Positions 8,542 through 17,700 of a stretch of DNA of 64,000 nucleotides are shown piece by piece. Numbering within the stretch: the stretch's first letter is position 1; each line of letters starts with the position of its first letter. A program made the translations under genes and the position numbers. Origin of the DNA: Aurantibacter_A sp965215845 (GTDB lineage: Bacteria; Bacteroidota; Bacteroidia; Flavobacteriales; Flavobacteriaceae). Below the pieces are notes generated by a model that ran no database searches, was not told the origin of the DNA, and worked only from the letters and a program-made list of their open reading frames with translations. The stretch spans positions 2,170,001 to 2,234,000 of the forward strand of contig CBDCEL010000004.1 in the NCBI GenBank assembly GCA_965215845.1, given 5' to 3'.

Positions 8542-9608
8542 CTTTTTAATAAAACGAGGCTATGGTTTTCCCCGCGATATTGGTTGTAGAGCAAGATGGT
8601 TTCAAGTCGGTCGATATTTTGATCGTTCAAGCGTACCACTTCCGGAACGGTTTGATTTTTCAATATTTTGTTCCCCAACCAAAACCCGAATGCCGAAGCA
8701 GTGTCGAATTCACCTGATAGATGTTTGTAATAGACTTGGGGAATGCTTTTGAAAATTCCTTTGCCGAGTTCGTTGTAATATCCATCAAACTTGATATCTC
8801 CATTATTTCCAAAAACGACAAGGTCGATTTCAGAGGGGGCAAGCCCATTTTTCTGTAAAAAATCGGAAACTTTTTCTTCAGTATGGGCTTCGGGAAGCGT
8901 ATTGAGTATTTCGATGTCGATTAACTCAGAATAAGCGGAATCTCTTTTTTCGTTCGATACAACAAAGAAATTGGCGCCTTCGGAAAATATGGCACCTTGA
9001 GTATTGGACCTAAGTAGTGACAAGGTTTTAATAGGTACTTGTTTAATATGATTGATAAGCCGATGGGTGTCTTCGTGATGTGCCACCAGTTCGTCGACAC
9101 CACCCACCAAGACATGGTTCGCCTCATCTTGCTCAAGTTGCATTTTGGCATCAAGGAGTGCCGATTCAAAAGAAACCGCTGAATGTACATAGGTAAAATT
9201 ATGGCCCTTGCATCCCATGCCCAATGCGATTTGCCCGGCAACAGTATTGTGGGATGATTGAATAAATCGGGTGGGGGTAAGGTATTGTTCATCGTTGTCG
9301 ATGATATCCTTTACGAACTTTTCAGAGTCCCCGATACAGCCCAATCCCGTACCGACGATGATTGCGTCGATTTGATTTTCTTCCAAAGCAGTTTCGGCCA
9401 TGGCGGTTTTGGCACTTACCGTACTCATCTTAATGCCCTTCGCCATTCTTCTTGCCGCGGCCGGAGGTATAAACTCCTTGTAGTTTGGATTGATTACTTT
9501 AAGGACCGTATCCTCATAACTCACGAGATCAGCAAGAAAGACATTATTATCCAAGGTATCCTGAGGAGAAACCGATCCGGAGCTGTTTATGTAAACGGAT
9601 TTTTTCAC
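8535..9608 (-). CDS. Ketosynthase-like chain-length factor without catalytic residues
   Basis: A 357-aa thiolase-fold protein related to beta-ketoacyl synthases. The usual nucleophile Cys is replaced by Val145 (VHSAVSFESA), the first His motif NAHGT is replaced by FGNNGD, and the second His motif GHTxxAAG by GEFDTASAFG. All three catalytic residues are lost, as in the KS-beta/chain-length factor of type II PKS and aryl polyene systems. It probably pairs with the active synthase encoded just upstream, to set polyene length. The GTG at 9608 gives a 4-base GTGA overlap with that gene and is preferred over ATG at 9638, which would give a 34-base overlap. Confidence 0.85.
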   Translation of the reverse strand: MKKSVYINSSGSVSPQDTLDNNVFLADLVSYEDTVLKVINPNYKEFIPPAAARRMAKGIKMSTVSAKTAMAETALEENQIDAIIVGTGLGCIGDSEKFVKDIIDNDEQYLTPTRFIQSSHNTVAGQIALGMGCKGHNFTYVHSAVSFESALLDAKMQLEQDEANHVLVGGVDELVAHHEDTHRLINHIKQVPIKTLSLLRSNTQGAIFSEGANFFVVSNEKRDSAYSELIDIEILNTLPEAHTEEKVSDFLQKNGLAPSEIDLVVFGNNGDIKFDGYYNELGKGIFKSIPQVYYKHLSGEFDTASAFGFWLGNKILKNQTVPEVVRLNDQNIDRLETILLYNQYRGENHSLVLLKRC

Positions 9609-10804
9609 GATTTCTCCGACAGGATTAGAGTGGAACAATTTCCGCCAAAACCAAATGAATTTGACAAAACGCTATTCAATTCCTTTTGCTTGACCTGTGT
9701 TTCCGGGGTGAGGTCGAACTCTTTCATAGGAGTCCCGAAATTAAGATTCGGATAAATGGTATTGTGCTGCAACGCCATTACCGAATAAACGGCTTCCACA
9801 CTGCCGGCTGCAGCCAAGGTATGGCCAGTAAAGGCCTTTGTAGAACTAAATTCAGGAACCTTGTTATCAAAAATACGAAGCAATGCCCGACCTTCTGAAA
9901 GATCGTTGTTGGGCGTTGCAGTGCCATGCGCATTGACGTAATCTATTTCCTTGGGTGAAAGCCCTGCCACCTTTAAAGCTTTTTCCATGGCCAAAACCGC
10001 CCCATCACCATGTTCTGAAGATGCGGTCTGGTGATAAGCATCATTGGCATTTCCGTAACCCTTTAGGTAAGCCAGTACTTGCTTCCCATTCTGCGAAACG
10101 ACCTTGTCGGACTCCAAAACCAAATAGGCTGCCGCTTCACCGAGGTTCAAACCTTTTCTGTTTTCATCAAAAGGGGTATTGTAGGTATCCGATTGAATCA
10201 TTAAGGTCTTGAAACCGTTAAGGGTGAATTTCGACAAAGCGTCGGTCCCACCCACTATAACGCGATCGAGCCGTCCTGATTTTATCATTCGTGCGCCCAT
10301 CATGATGGCATTTGCCGCCGACGAGCAAGCAGTGCTTATTGTGGTAACAAAGCTTTGTTCTAGCCCGAGATGCTTAGCTATTTTTCTTGTAGAATCTCCC
10401 GCATGAAGTCCGGTAATGTGATTCCAGTGTTTATCACTCTTAAAATATTCATAGAAATATCGCTCTGACTTGTCCATTCCACCGACTGTGGTTCCTGAAA
10501 TGAGTCCGGTCTTACAATCGTTGATATTTGTTATGCCGGCATGCGAGATGGCTTCCTGGGCCGCAATTATGCCGAGCATGGGGGTTCGGGAATATTGATC
10601 GGATTCGAGGCCGAGTAATTTTTCAAGCTCAGGATTTTCCATCGGAATTTCCCCGACCATGATTTCATCTTTATGAATGGTGTCGATTTGAGTGATTCGC
10701 GAAATTCCTGACTTTCCCAAAACGAGCGACTCATGGTTTTCCGCGGCATTGTTACCAATGGCGGAAATAATACCGATACCCGTTATTGCTACTCCTTGAC
10801 CCAT
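9605..10804 (-). CDS. Beta-ketoacyl-ACP synthase (FabF/KS-alpha type)
   Basis: A 399-aa condensing enzyme with intact active site: STACSS (Cys160), NAHGTATPNND and GHTLAAAG. It would condense a malonyl-ACP extender with the growing aryl polyene. It is translationally coupled (GTGA) to the chain-length-factor-like gene that follows, the classical arrangement of a heterodimer. I chose ATG at 10804 (MGQGVAITG), because upstream residues do not match the family. An acyl carrier protein gene lies 87 bases upstream. Confidence 0.9.
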   Translation of the reverse strand: MGQGVAITGIGIISAIGNNAAENHESLVLGKSGISRITQIDTIHKDEIMVGEIPMENPELEKLLGLESDQYSRTPMLGIIAAQEAISHAGITNINDCKTGLISGTTVGGMDKSERYFYEYFKSDKHWNHITGLHAGDSTRKIAKHLGLEQSFVTTISTACSSAANAIMMGARMIKSGRLDRVIVGGTDALSKFTLNGFKTLMIQSDTYNTPFDENRKGLNLGEAAAYLVLESDKVVSQNGKQVLAYLKGYGNANDAYHQTASSEHGDGAVLAMEKALKVAGLSPKEIDYVNAHGTATPNNDLSEGRALLRIFDNKVPEFSSTKAFTGHTLAAAGSVEAVYSVMALQHNTIYPNLNFGTPMKEFDLTPETQVKQKELNSVLSNSFGFGGNCSTLILSEKS

Positions 10805-10891
10805 AAAAATGGCTTCCCCGTAAAAATACAAATATCCCATCTTAAAAATGGGATATCGGAAGCTTCGATTTTTTTGAAATCGGCGAAAAGG

Positions 10892-11146
10892 CTAGTTTCT
10901 ATTGGCATCAATATAATCGGCCATGGTGTCTATTGATTCGAAGATTTTTCTACCCTCTTTTGGATCGGCCAGTTTAATGCCATAATCCTTGTCGAGCATC
11001 ACGATGAGCTCGAGTGCATCGATTGAATCAAGACCAAGCCCTTCTCCAAAAAGTGGTTCATTATCTGCAATTTCATCAACCGAAACGTCTTCAAGATTCA
11101 GTTGCTCAATAATTTTCTCTTTCAATTCTAATTTCAATTCGCTCAT
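10892..11146 (-). CDS. Acyl carrier protein
   Basis: An 84-aa acidic helical protein with the phosphopantetheine attachment motif GLDSIDALE (Ser41). It would carry the aryl or polyene chain as a thioester between the synthases, reductase and dehydratases. It is one of two carrier proteins in the operon (the other is at 21948-22199), which suggests separate carriers for the aryl polyene and the dialkylresorcinol branches. A phosphopantetheinyl transferase, needed to activate it, is not in the window. Confidence 0.92.
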   Translation of the reverse strand: MSELKLELKEKIIEQLNLEDVSVDEIADNEPLFGEGLGLDSIDALELIVMLDKDYGIKLADPKEGRKIFESIDTMADYIDANRN

Positions 11147-11151
11147 TTGGA

Positions 11152-11751
11152 CTAATATATTCGGTTTATCTCGCTTATCGAGTGCACAAAAGTACCGTTC
11201 TCGGCGACAACGTACAAAAATGCATCATATTTTTCACCATCATAGTCGACCCAACCGCAGAGTACCTTTTTTGCCTTTTTTGCCAAAATTAGATTTTCAC
11301 TATAGTCGAAAAGTATTTCAGGGGTAAATTGATCGAATACAAAGAAGCTGTTTTCTGAATAAAGTTTATGCCTAATGCTGATTTCCCCCAAACAAATATT
11401 CGGTAGGGTATAGACAAATATGGCCGGACTTGCATAACCACTTCCTGAATCGGAAATCGAAGTTTGATGCCTACGGTCGGTATCAAGGCTTGAGGCACGG
11501 TTCGATAGAACCAAAGCGATATCTTTTTCAGGCTCGTCCTTCAACAAAATTTCCGCTGCCATAAAGGCCAGCTTACTGAGATTGTCCATCTTAAAAAACT
11601 TTGAATAGCCAATCTTAAAATGCGTATAAGCCGATTTTATAAATACGGGAAAACCTTCTTTACTATCCGAATAGATTGATTTTCCGCTCAACAAAATCTG
11701 ACCGCTCCTGATGTGACAATAACTTTGTATGTGAAGATTTTGATCCAGCAA
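11152..11751 (-). CDS. Short ketosynthase-like protein of the pigment cluster
   Basis: A 199-aa protein that resembles the N-terminal half of a ketosynthase (SNRASSLDTD, then YTLPNICLGEISIRH and a GxxN-like stretch) but lacks the active-site Cys motif and the whole C-terminal half with both histidines. Proteins annotated as short 3-oxoacyl-ACP synthases are recurrent in flexirubin clusters. The first possible start is a TTG that follows directly on the TAG stop of the methyltransferase gene, in the same frame; no ATG occurs until residue 56. It is probably a structural or regulatory subunit rather than an enzyme. Confidence 0.65.
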   Translation of the reverse strand: MLDQNLHIQSYCHIRSGQILLSGKSIYSDSKEGFPVFIKSAYTHFKIGYSKFFKMDNLSKLAFMAAEILLKDEPEKDIALVLSNRASSLDTDRRHQTSISDSGSGYASPAIFVYTLPNICLGEISIRHKLYSENSFFVFDQFTPEILFDYSENLILAKKAKKVLCGWVDYDGEKYDAFLYVVAENGTFVHSISEINRIY

Positions 11752-12807
11752 CTATTTCTTTTTGCAAACGAATAATGTGTGGTATTCCCCGAGACCGATA
11801 TCTTCTTCAATTGACAGCCCGGCATCTTTTATCAACTCGATGAGCTCGATGGCCTTGTACATTTTACTATTGCCGTTTGCCATTGCCGTAAAGTACAGTG
11901 AGGTGGCCTCCAAAATGAATTTGGCATTGCCGAACTTTTGTCGATCGGTGTAGGTTTCGATAATGATCAACTCCGTGCCGGCATTCATTGATTTGACGGT
12001 GGTTCTAAGGATTTTTAGGATTTCCTCTTTTGAAAAACAATCGAGAAATTGGCTCATCCAAATTGTATCTGCACCTTGGGGAATTTCAGGATTATTTGAA
12101 AGCCAATCGATTTCTTGGCCCAAAATTCGGTTTTCAAGCCCATTTTCTTTCGCATTTGCCAAAGCCGTTCTCAGCTGACCTGGAAGGTCAAATATTTTTA
12201 CCTGAACGTCTGGGTCATGGCCGCAGCAAAGTATGGCGAACTTTCCAGTATTTCCGCCAATGTCAAAAATGACCTTAGGCGAGTTTTTAAAAACAATTTT
12301 TAACGCATCTTCGAATATCCCGTCCGAATAAAAATGATCAAATGCAAACCACGACTTTTGTGCCCGACGCGGTAAATGCGAAAGGCCTTCGTAAATCGTG
12401 TTCCAATTACCAAATTCTTTTAGCCCTTCGGGTTTTCCTGAACGAATGGTATCCTCTAAATGAAAAAGACCTGTATAGCAAACATCTTGCGTAAAATTGA
12501 TGTTAACCTCCGACATTTTATTATAATTGAGAAAGTATCCGATTTTGGTCAATTCGTAGTTGTCTTGCTCGTCTCTATGAACGATTTCAGCACTTTCCGC
12601 TATTTCGAGCAGAACGCTCAAAGCGTATTCGCTAATGGATAAGGCAGCTGAAATCTCCTTTTGTGAAACCGGTCTTTTCGAGTCAAAAATAAAATCGAAA
12701 ACCCCCAATCTACGCAAAGAGACGGTTGTTTGAAAAACAAAGGGAGCGAAAGCGATTTTTTGTGCTTCCTGCAAAGCCACAACAGCCTTCATTGGTTTTT
12801 TTGACAT
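11752..12807 (-). CDS. SAM-dependent methyltransferase (acetylserotonin O-methyltransferase-like)
   Basis: A 351-aa protein. The N-terminal ~100 residues look like the winged-helix dimerisation domain of plant-type O-methyltransferases (KEISAALSISEYALSVLLE). The catalytic part has the SAM-binding loop FDIGGNTGKFA and later IWMSQFLDCF. It would methylate an oxygen (or a ring carbon) of the pigment; methylated rings are known in flexirubins. ATG at 12807 (MSKKPMKAV) was chosen over one 12 codons upstream because the leader lies in an otherwise non-coding gap of 65 bases. Confidence 0.85.
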   Translation of the reverse strand: MSKKPMKAVVALQEAQKIAFAPFVFQTTVSLRRLGVFDFIFDSKRPVSQKEISAALSISEYALSVLLEIAESAEIVHRDEQDNYELTKIGYFLNYNKMSEVNINFTQDVCYTGLFHLEDTIRSGKPEGLKEFGNWNTIYEGLSHLPRRAQKSWFAFDHFYSDGIFEDALKIVFKNSPKVIFDIGGNTGKFAILCCGHDPDVQVKIFDLPGQLRTALANAKENGLENRILGQEIDWLSNNPEIPQGADTIWMSQFLDCFSKEEILKILRTTVKSMNAGTELIIIETYTDRQKFGNAKFILEATSLYFTAMANGNSKMYKAIELIELIKDAGLSIEEDIGLGEYHTLFVCKKK

Positions 12808-12872
12808 AAATAATTGCTTATCCCGAATTTTGCACCCGCGCAAATTTAATAACTACGATGAGCTATTAAAGG

Positions 12873-14021
12873 TTATCGGGCAACTTTTTGAAAAATCACC
12901 GCCGTGTTGCATCCTCCGAAACCTGAAGCCGTCTTGAGAAAAGTATCGATTTCTTGGTGTGCTGTCGCGTTTATGACATTCAAGGGTTTGGAAACACCCA
13001 ATTCTTGAAGCCCTTTGGAGGCAAAAAGTGTGTTTTGATTCAGGGAATGAATGCCCACAATGGTTTCCAATAACCCCGATGCGCCGAGTGTATGCCCAAA
13101 ATAACCTTTTAAGCTATTGAGGGGAACTGATTCAAGACCTGCCCGATTGAAGGCAATGGCCTCCATTTCATCATTGAATTGGGTGGCCGTACCATGGGCG
13201 GAGATATAATCTATTTGCTTTGTAGACAGCCCTGATTGTTTCATGGCGGAGGATATGCTTTTAAAAAGTCCTTCACCCGTTCGGGAAGGGCCTGAAATGT
13301 GGTTCGCGTCGTTGCAAGAGGCCTCGCCCAAGATTTTAACAGCCTCTGGGGCCAGATTATTTGGGGTCCTTGTAACCAACGCCGATGCACCTACTTCACC
13401 AATGTTGATCCCTGTACGCATTTTGCAATACGGTCTACATGGTTCTGAACTCAAAGCTTGGAATGCTTGAAAGCCCGATAAAATAAAATGGGTAACCAAA
13501 TCACCGGCAGCGACAAAAACATGGTCGTATGTACCTTGGTCGATGAGCCTCTTGGCAACGGCAATCGCCAAAACCCCAGAAACACAGGCATTGGAAAGCA
13601 CAATGGCATCATTTCTAAATCGGAAAAAGTCTTTTATTTTAATTCCCAACTGAGCGAGATATGCCCGTTGTTTAGGAAATTTACCATCCTTTTCGAGCAC
13701 GTCAATATTGCCTTTGGTCGTCGAAATGATCAGTCCGACCCGGTCGGTAAGTTCTATCCTTGATTTTGAAATCGTGTCGGAAAGCGAAACGATCAACATT
13801 TTTTCCAATCGCGTGAATTTGTCTTTTGGGTGGAGTTTTTCAAATTTCTCCTCCAGTTCCTCCCTATTGATGAGAGAAGAATAGAACGGATCTGGAAGGA
13901 TGTTTTTGTCATCGATTAATTGTAAGGCAGATACCTCGTTCTTTATTTGCGAAATGGCGGTCTGGCTATCAAATCCGAAAGAAGACACGATATTGTTATA
14001 TGAGAGGAAGGTCTTATGCAT
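12873..14021 (-). CDS. Beta-ketoacyl-ACP synthase (FabB/FabF-like)
   Basis: A 382-aa thiolase-fold synthase with Cys146 in SNACVSG, SAHGTATQFND and GHTLGASG, so the Cys-His-His site is complete. It diverges from housekeeping FabF in the first 100 residues and resembles aryl polyene synthases that initiate or extend the chain. Start overlaps the thioesterase stop by 8 bases. It is one of four active-looking condensing enzymes in the operon (also 9605, 22355 and DarB at 18993). Confidence 0.88.
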   Translation of the reverse strand: MHKTFLSYNNIVSSFGFDSQTAISQIKNEVSALQLIDDKNILPDPFYSSLINREELEEKFEKLHPKDKFTRLEKMLIVSLSDTISKSRIELTDRVGLIISTTKGNIDVLEKDGKFPKQRAYLAQLGIKIKDFFRFRNDAIVLSNACVSGVLAIAVAKRLIDQGTYDHVFVAAGDLVTHFILSGFQAFQALSSEPCRPYCKMRTGINIGEVGASALVTRTPNNLAPEAVKILGEASCNDANHISGPSRTGEGLFKSISSAMKQSGLSTKQIDYISAHGTATQFNDEMEAIAFNRAGLESVPLNSLKGYFGHTLGASGLLETIVGIHSLNQNTLFASKGLQELGVSKPLNVINATAHQEIDTFLKTASGFGGCNTAVIFQKVAR

Positions 14022-14463
14022 CCAACAATCCTACTTTTCGCTTCCATTCCTTAAAAAATTTGGGAATGCCCAAGGATAGCTCGCCCTGTAATTCGACGAA
14101 AACCTGCACGGTCTCCCCGGTACATACCACCTTTCCTTCCGGATTCAAGATTTCGTATTTGAAGATCAATTTGGCGGCGTCTGAGTCGACATAGGTGGTC
14201 TTGATTTGTGCAACATCACCATAGCGAAGGGGCAATTTATGCTCACAAAAAGATCTTACGATCGGCGTACTGAAATTGTGCTTTTTCTGATCTAGATACG
14301 AGATGCCATGATGGCGGCCAAAAGCCTCTCGACCGTCCTCAAAGTATTGGATATAATTGCCATGCCACACGATGCCAAGAGGGTCGCATTCCGTAAAACG
14401 TACACGGACATCACTTGTAAAACTGATTTCCTTTTTGGATTTAGACGGCATTTTTTCGTTCAT
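14014..14463 (-). CDS. Acyl-CoA/ACP thioesterase of the 4-hydroxybenzoyl-CoA thioesterase family
   Basis: A 149-aa single hot-dog domain with the family motif TECDPLGIVWHGNYIQYFE, including the catalytic Asp in CDPLG. It would hydrolyse or edit thioesters, perhaps releasing the polyene acid or clearing stalled carriers. ATG at 14463 gives a 23-base overlap with the ABC permease gene; an in-frame ATG at 14451 (MPSKSKK) gives 11 bases and is equally possible. Similar thioesterases are common in aryl polyene loci. Confidence 0.88.
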   Translation of the reverse strand: MNEKMPSKSKKEISFTSDVRVRFTECDPLGIVWHGNYIQYFEDGREAFGRHHGISYLDQKKHNFSTPIVRSFCEHKLPLRYGDVAQIKTTYVDSDAAKLIFKYEILNPEGKVVCTGETVQVFVELQGELSLGIPKFFKEWKRKVGLLDA

Positions 14464-15709
14464 AGTAAACTATAGCTGTTACGGTCGTGGTAATGAAAAA
14501 CAGCAGTAAAAGACCAATTTTGGGTAAGATTTCGACAAACCCAATATTGCGCAAAAATACATCATAAAAGGCATTCAGACCCCAGTTCATTGGAGATAGA
14601 TTTGACAAGGTTTGCATAAGCTTGGGCATGGCGAAAACAGGAACCCAAACGCCTCCAATGGCGGCCAAGATCACCACCAAGGTCGCCCCGAATGGCGCCG
14701 ATTGCTCTTGACTCTTAGCAATTGTACCAAGTAGAAGACCAAGCCCCACAGCTGCTAAGCCGGCAAAAAACGCGACGATAAAAAGTAGGGGCAACCTACC
14801 CGAAACATCCAATTTTGGAAGCCCCAATAGCGGAAATAAAAAAACACCGACCAATAGCATAAGTGCAAATTGAATCAATGCCACTGCCAAAAAAACGATA
14901 GTTTTCCCCCCAAGAACAGTTGCATAAGAGACAGGGTGAGTTCGCAAACGCACAAAAGTGCCCTGGTTCTTTTCGTTGACCATATTTATTGACAGTGGGA
15001 GTATAATAAAGAAGATGGCAAAAAGTGTCCATGCCGGAATGTTGTGCTGGGTAGAATTTGGTATCAACCCCCGGTCTTCCGAGTTGGGTATGATTTCCTT
15101 AAAGGATATGAAGCTTTCGGTGTCGAAGATTTTTTCGGAAGGGTCGTCGGTCAGCTCTTTCCGAAATGCTTCATAAATCGTTTGTATTTCGATTTGGGAA
15201 ACCATTTGGTCAATGCCGCTCTTGACGGAGTTTCGAAAAGAAAACTGCGTGGCAGGGTCGAAATAAAGTTTGACTTCCTTTGATTGCAAGCTTGATTCCT
15301 CTTGGAGCGGCCGTTCTTCACCCACCCCGAATTTTGCCAATATTCCTTCGACATTCCCTGAAACTTTGAGGTCTAAGTCTTTCGATAGGTCTTTGGGGAG
15401 AACTATGGCTAGCTGGTATTTTCCCTTCTGCACAAGATTTTCAACTACTGCCTCGTCATTGTTCTTGACAACTTCGAACATTTCAGATTTGATAAGATTT
15501 TCTTCTATACGCTGGGCAACCGTACCCCCATCTTTGTCAACCAGTAGAATGGGAATCTTGTTCTGTTTGATGGCCTTAAAAGTACCGTCTTGCACCGTAG
15601 TAATTACAATTACCAATAATAATGGCATCAAAAACAAAATGGCCAATCCACCAATATCGCGGGTTAACAGAAAAAATTCCTTATATGCACTGGTAATAAG
15701 TTTATGCAT
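14441..15709 (-). CDS. ABC-2 type transporter permease
   Basis: A ~422-aa membrane protein with one N-terminal helix, a ~170-residue extracytoplasmic domain, and five C-terminal helices, as in ABC-2 permeases (YhiH/YbhR type). It pairs with the ATPase encoded just upstream; the ATG at 15709 overlaps the ATPase stop by 8 bases (ATGCATAA). The pair probably exports pigment or precursor across the inner membrane, alongside or instead of the MMPL protein. Substrate is not shown by the sequence. Confidence 0.88.
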   Translation of the reverse strand: MHKLITSAYKEFFLLTRDIGGLAILFLMPLLLVIVITTVQDGTFKAIKQNKIPILLVDKDGGTVAQRIEENLIKSEMFEVVKNNDEAVVENLVQKGKYQLAIVLPKDLSKDLDLKVSGNVEGILAKFGVGEERPLQEESSLQSKEVKLYFDPATQFSFRNSVKSGIDQMVSQIEIQTIYEAFRKELTDDPSEKIFDTESFISFKEIIPNSEDRGLIPNSTQHNIPAWTLFAIFFIILPLSINMVNEKNQGTFVRLRTHPVSYATVLGGKTIVFLAVALIQFALMLLVGVFLFPLLGLPKLDVSGRLPLLFIVAFFAGLAAVGLGLLLGTIAKSQEQSAPFGATLVVILAAIGGVWVPVFAMPKLMQTLSNLSPMNWGLNAFYDVFLRNIGFVEILPKIGLLLLFFITTTVTAIVYYERKNAV

Positions 15710-16445
15710 AATCACGTAGGGCTTTGCCGGTCAATGCCAAAAAAACATCTTCTAGATGTCGCGCATCTTTTTGTTCAGCAATCAATTTTTTGGGCTCTCC
15801 TTGGCAAACAATCGATCCGTGGTCGATAATGGCGACCCTTGTACAGAATTCCTCGGCCTCGTTCAGGTGATGGGAGGTGTAAATAATTGTTGTACCATTT
15901 TTATTCAATTGCTCAAGATGTTCAATGATTACATTTCGTGATTGCACGTCTACTCCGACAGTGGGTTCGTCTAGAAACAATACTTTAGGTTTATGGAGCA
16001 TTCCGGCGATGAGGTTGACCCGTCTTTTCATTCCCCCTGAGAAGGTTTTTATTTTCTTTTTTGCAAAACCGGATAGTCCTAAAGTCTCAAGATGGCCATA
16101 AACATCTTTTTTTAAGCCCGGATTTTTCAGGCCATACATACTTCCGAAAAACATCAAGTTTTCAACGGCGGTCAGAGAAGGGTATAGGGCATATTCTTGG
16201 GGTACGATGCCAATAAACTGCTTCAATTCCGCCTTATGTTCCGTGTAATTTAGACCGTTGACACTGAAAGTGCCCGAAGTGGGCCGCAACAATGAGCTTA
16301 ACATCGAAATCAGGGTCGTCTTACCCGCTCCATTAGGCCCAAGTAAACCGAAAATCTCACCTTCTGAAATAGTAAGGCTCAAATCATTTACCGAAAAAAA
16401 ATCGGAACCCTTGTATTTTTTTGAAAGGTTATTGATTTGGATCAT
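15702..16445 (-). CDS. ABC transporter ATP-binding protein
   Basis: A 247-aa ATPase with Walker A GPNGAGKTTL (near residue 36), Q-loop, signature SGGMKRR, Walker B VLFLDEP and a switch His in YTSHHLNEAEE. It belongs to the DrrA/CcmA-like exporters and drives the permease encoded next. A 247-base gap separates it from the BtrH-like gene upstream, so a new promoter could lie there, although I see no clear one. Confidence 0.9.
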   Translation of the reverse strand: MIQINNLSKKYKGSDFFSVNDLSLTISEGEIFGLLGPNGAGKTTLISMLSSLLRPTSGTFSVNGLNYTEHKAELKQFIGIVPQEYALYPSLTAVENLMFFGSMYGLKNPGLKKDVYGHLETLGLSGFAKKKIKTFSGGMKRRVNLIAGMLHKPKVLFLDEPTVGVDVQSRNVIIEHLEQLNKNGTTIIYTSHHLNEAEEFCTRVAIIDHGSIVCQGEPKKLIAEQKDARHLEDVFLALTGKALRDYA

Positions 16446-16610
16446 GGGGTAAGTGGTCGATTGTTTGGAATCATCCCAAATTTACACTTTTTTGATGGAC
16501 ACAAAGCTAGTTCTGTCCCTTCTAAAGGTAAGGTGGGCCTAATAAAAGCGGGGTCTGAAAAGATTGCTGTTTGACTTCATTTGAGAAAGGGATAATTGGT
16601 TCATCGAATA

Positions 16611-16652
16611 GGTTTCTGGTTTTCTTCCCATACCGCCTTCAGACAGAAACCG
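16611..16652. other. Inverted repeat in the 247-base gap upstream of the ABC transporter genes
   Basis: GGTTTCTG at 16611 pairs with CAGAAACC ending at 16651, an 8-base perfect stem with a ~25-base loop. It lies just past the stop of the BtrH-like gene (minus strand). There is no run of T on the transcript after it, so it may be an attenuator or an mRNA-end structure rather than a simple terminator. The rest of the gap (16446-16692) shows nothing else I can name. Confidence 0.35.
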
Positions 16653-16692
16653 AAATCCGCTCTGCCCTGCCAACAACGAGGAACCAAAAATA

Positions 16693-17700
16693 TCAAACTA
16701 CTTTCCCCAATTGCTTAAAGAACGCTTCTTCTTTTGAGGCAATGGCTTCCAAATGGTCGGCAATTTCGCTATAGCCATCGGCCATTCCGCTCCTGTTTTT
16801 ATAAATGCGCGAGGCATCGACTGCAAAATCCCGCCATTCGTCTCCGATTTGGGTGATTTCCTTTGAGAGTTCGAACAGTTCGGGTTGGTTCAAAACCTTT
16901 GAGGCTTCCTGCAAAAAGGCACCATAAATATACCGGAACCCTCCGCCACCGGTGCCGATTTCTTCTTGCATACGGACGATTTGCCCCAAGTAGTGATTTG
17001 TTTTTTTTGGCCCGAGCTTTTTCGGCCACTTTCGAATATTTTTTGCGACCCATCGCATGGCCTTTACCCCTACTATGGGAACCGGAGCGGTCATATCACG
17101 GCAAGTCTGTTTTATGCCTTTTGCAATAGCTTTTTCCAGCTCCAGTTTTTCAGGAAATGCTGTAGGATAATATATGTGTCCTTTGGGCGCAAAGGCACCT
17201 TTGGCGAAGCGCACTTTTTCCAATTCTTTTTCGGTCAGTGTCGTTACACCTTCCATAACGGGGTCACTTATCAGATAACTGTTTCCCTGCTTGCCATAGA
17301 CGACCATGTTATGGGCATTGAAATGAAAGCGATACTCTTCCGGAAAATAGGGGAGTTGATAAACGCCCACCTGCACTCCCACCGGATTGTCATTCTTCAA
17401 GTTTTCATCGAGCCGCTGTTGGGCCTTTTTCGGGTCTGAAAACTTCTCCCGCTTTATTTTCATGCCAACGCGTTTTGCGAAGCGCTTGAAAATGAGTCCG
17501 GGCATGACCCGATAAGTAAATACCGGGGCGTGGTTAACTTTTAGAAATGGGAGGTAACTGAACAGCAATCCTGATCCAATACCAAAAACCATAGGTTCAC
17601 TAATTTCAAAACCGTTGTGTCTCATGAGGTTGGAGACTACCCCATTTTCACAATGGGCCGATTGCTTGTGCGAAAAGTCAATTTTAAGGTTTTCAGGCAT
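16693..17700 (-). CDS. BtrH-like protein (BtrH N-terminal and DUF4872 domains)
   Basis: A 335-aa protein. The first ~150 residues match the BtrH N-terminal domain, a papain-like fold, with a plausible triad Cys17 (HCENG), His130 (AHNMVVYG) and Asp146 (ISDPV). The remainder resembles DUF4872. In butirosin biosynthesis BtrH moves an acyl group from an acyl carrier protein to an amine on the acceptor. Here it sits among carrier proteins, hot-dog proteins and darA/darB, so an acyl transfer onto a hydroxyl, possibly the ester link of flexirubin, is an attractive hypothesis. Start overlaps the upstream small gene by 8 bases. Confidence 0.8.
   Translation of the reverse strand: MPENLKIDFSHKQSAHCENGVVSNLMRHNGFEISEPMVFGIGSGLLFSYLPFLKVNHAPVFTYRVMPGLIFKRFAKRVGMKIKREKFSDPKKAQQRLDENLKNDNPVGVQVGVYQLPYFPEEYRFHFNAHNMVVYGKQGNSYLISDPVMEGVTTLTEKELEKVRFAKGAFAPKGHIYYPTAFPEKLELEKAIAKGIKQTCRDMTAPVPIVGVKAMRWVAKNIRKWPKKLGPKKTNHYLGQIVRMQEEIGTGGGGFRYIYGAFLQEASKVLNQPELFELSKEITQIGDEWRDFAVDASRIYKNRSGMADGYSEIADHLEAIASKEEAFFKQLGKVV

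Noticed and set aside
11752..12807. Frameshifted methyltransferase-ketosynthase fusion
   Set aside because: The methyltransferase ends naturally (EYHTLFVCKKK) before the TAG, so separate genes are the simpler reading; kept as a finding only for the TTG start.
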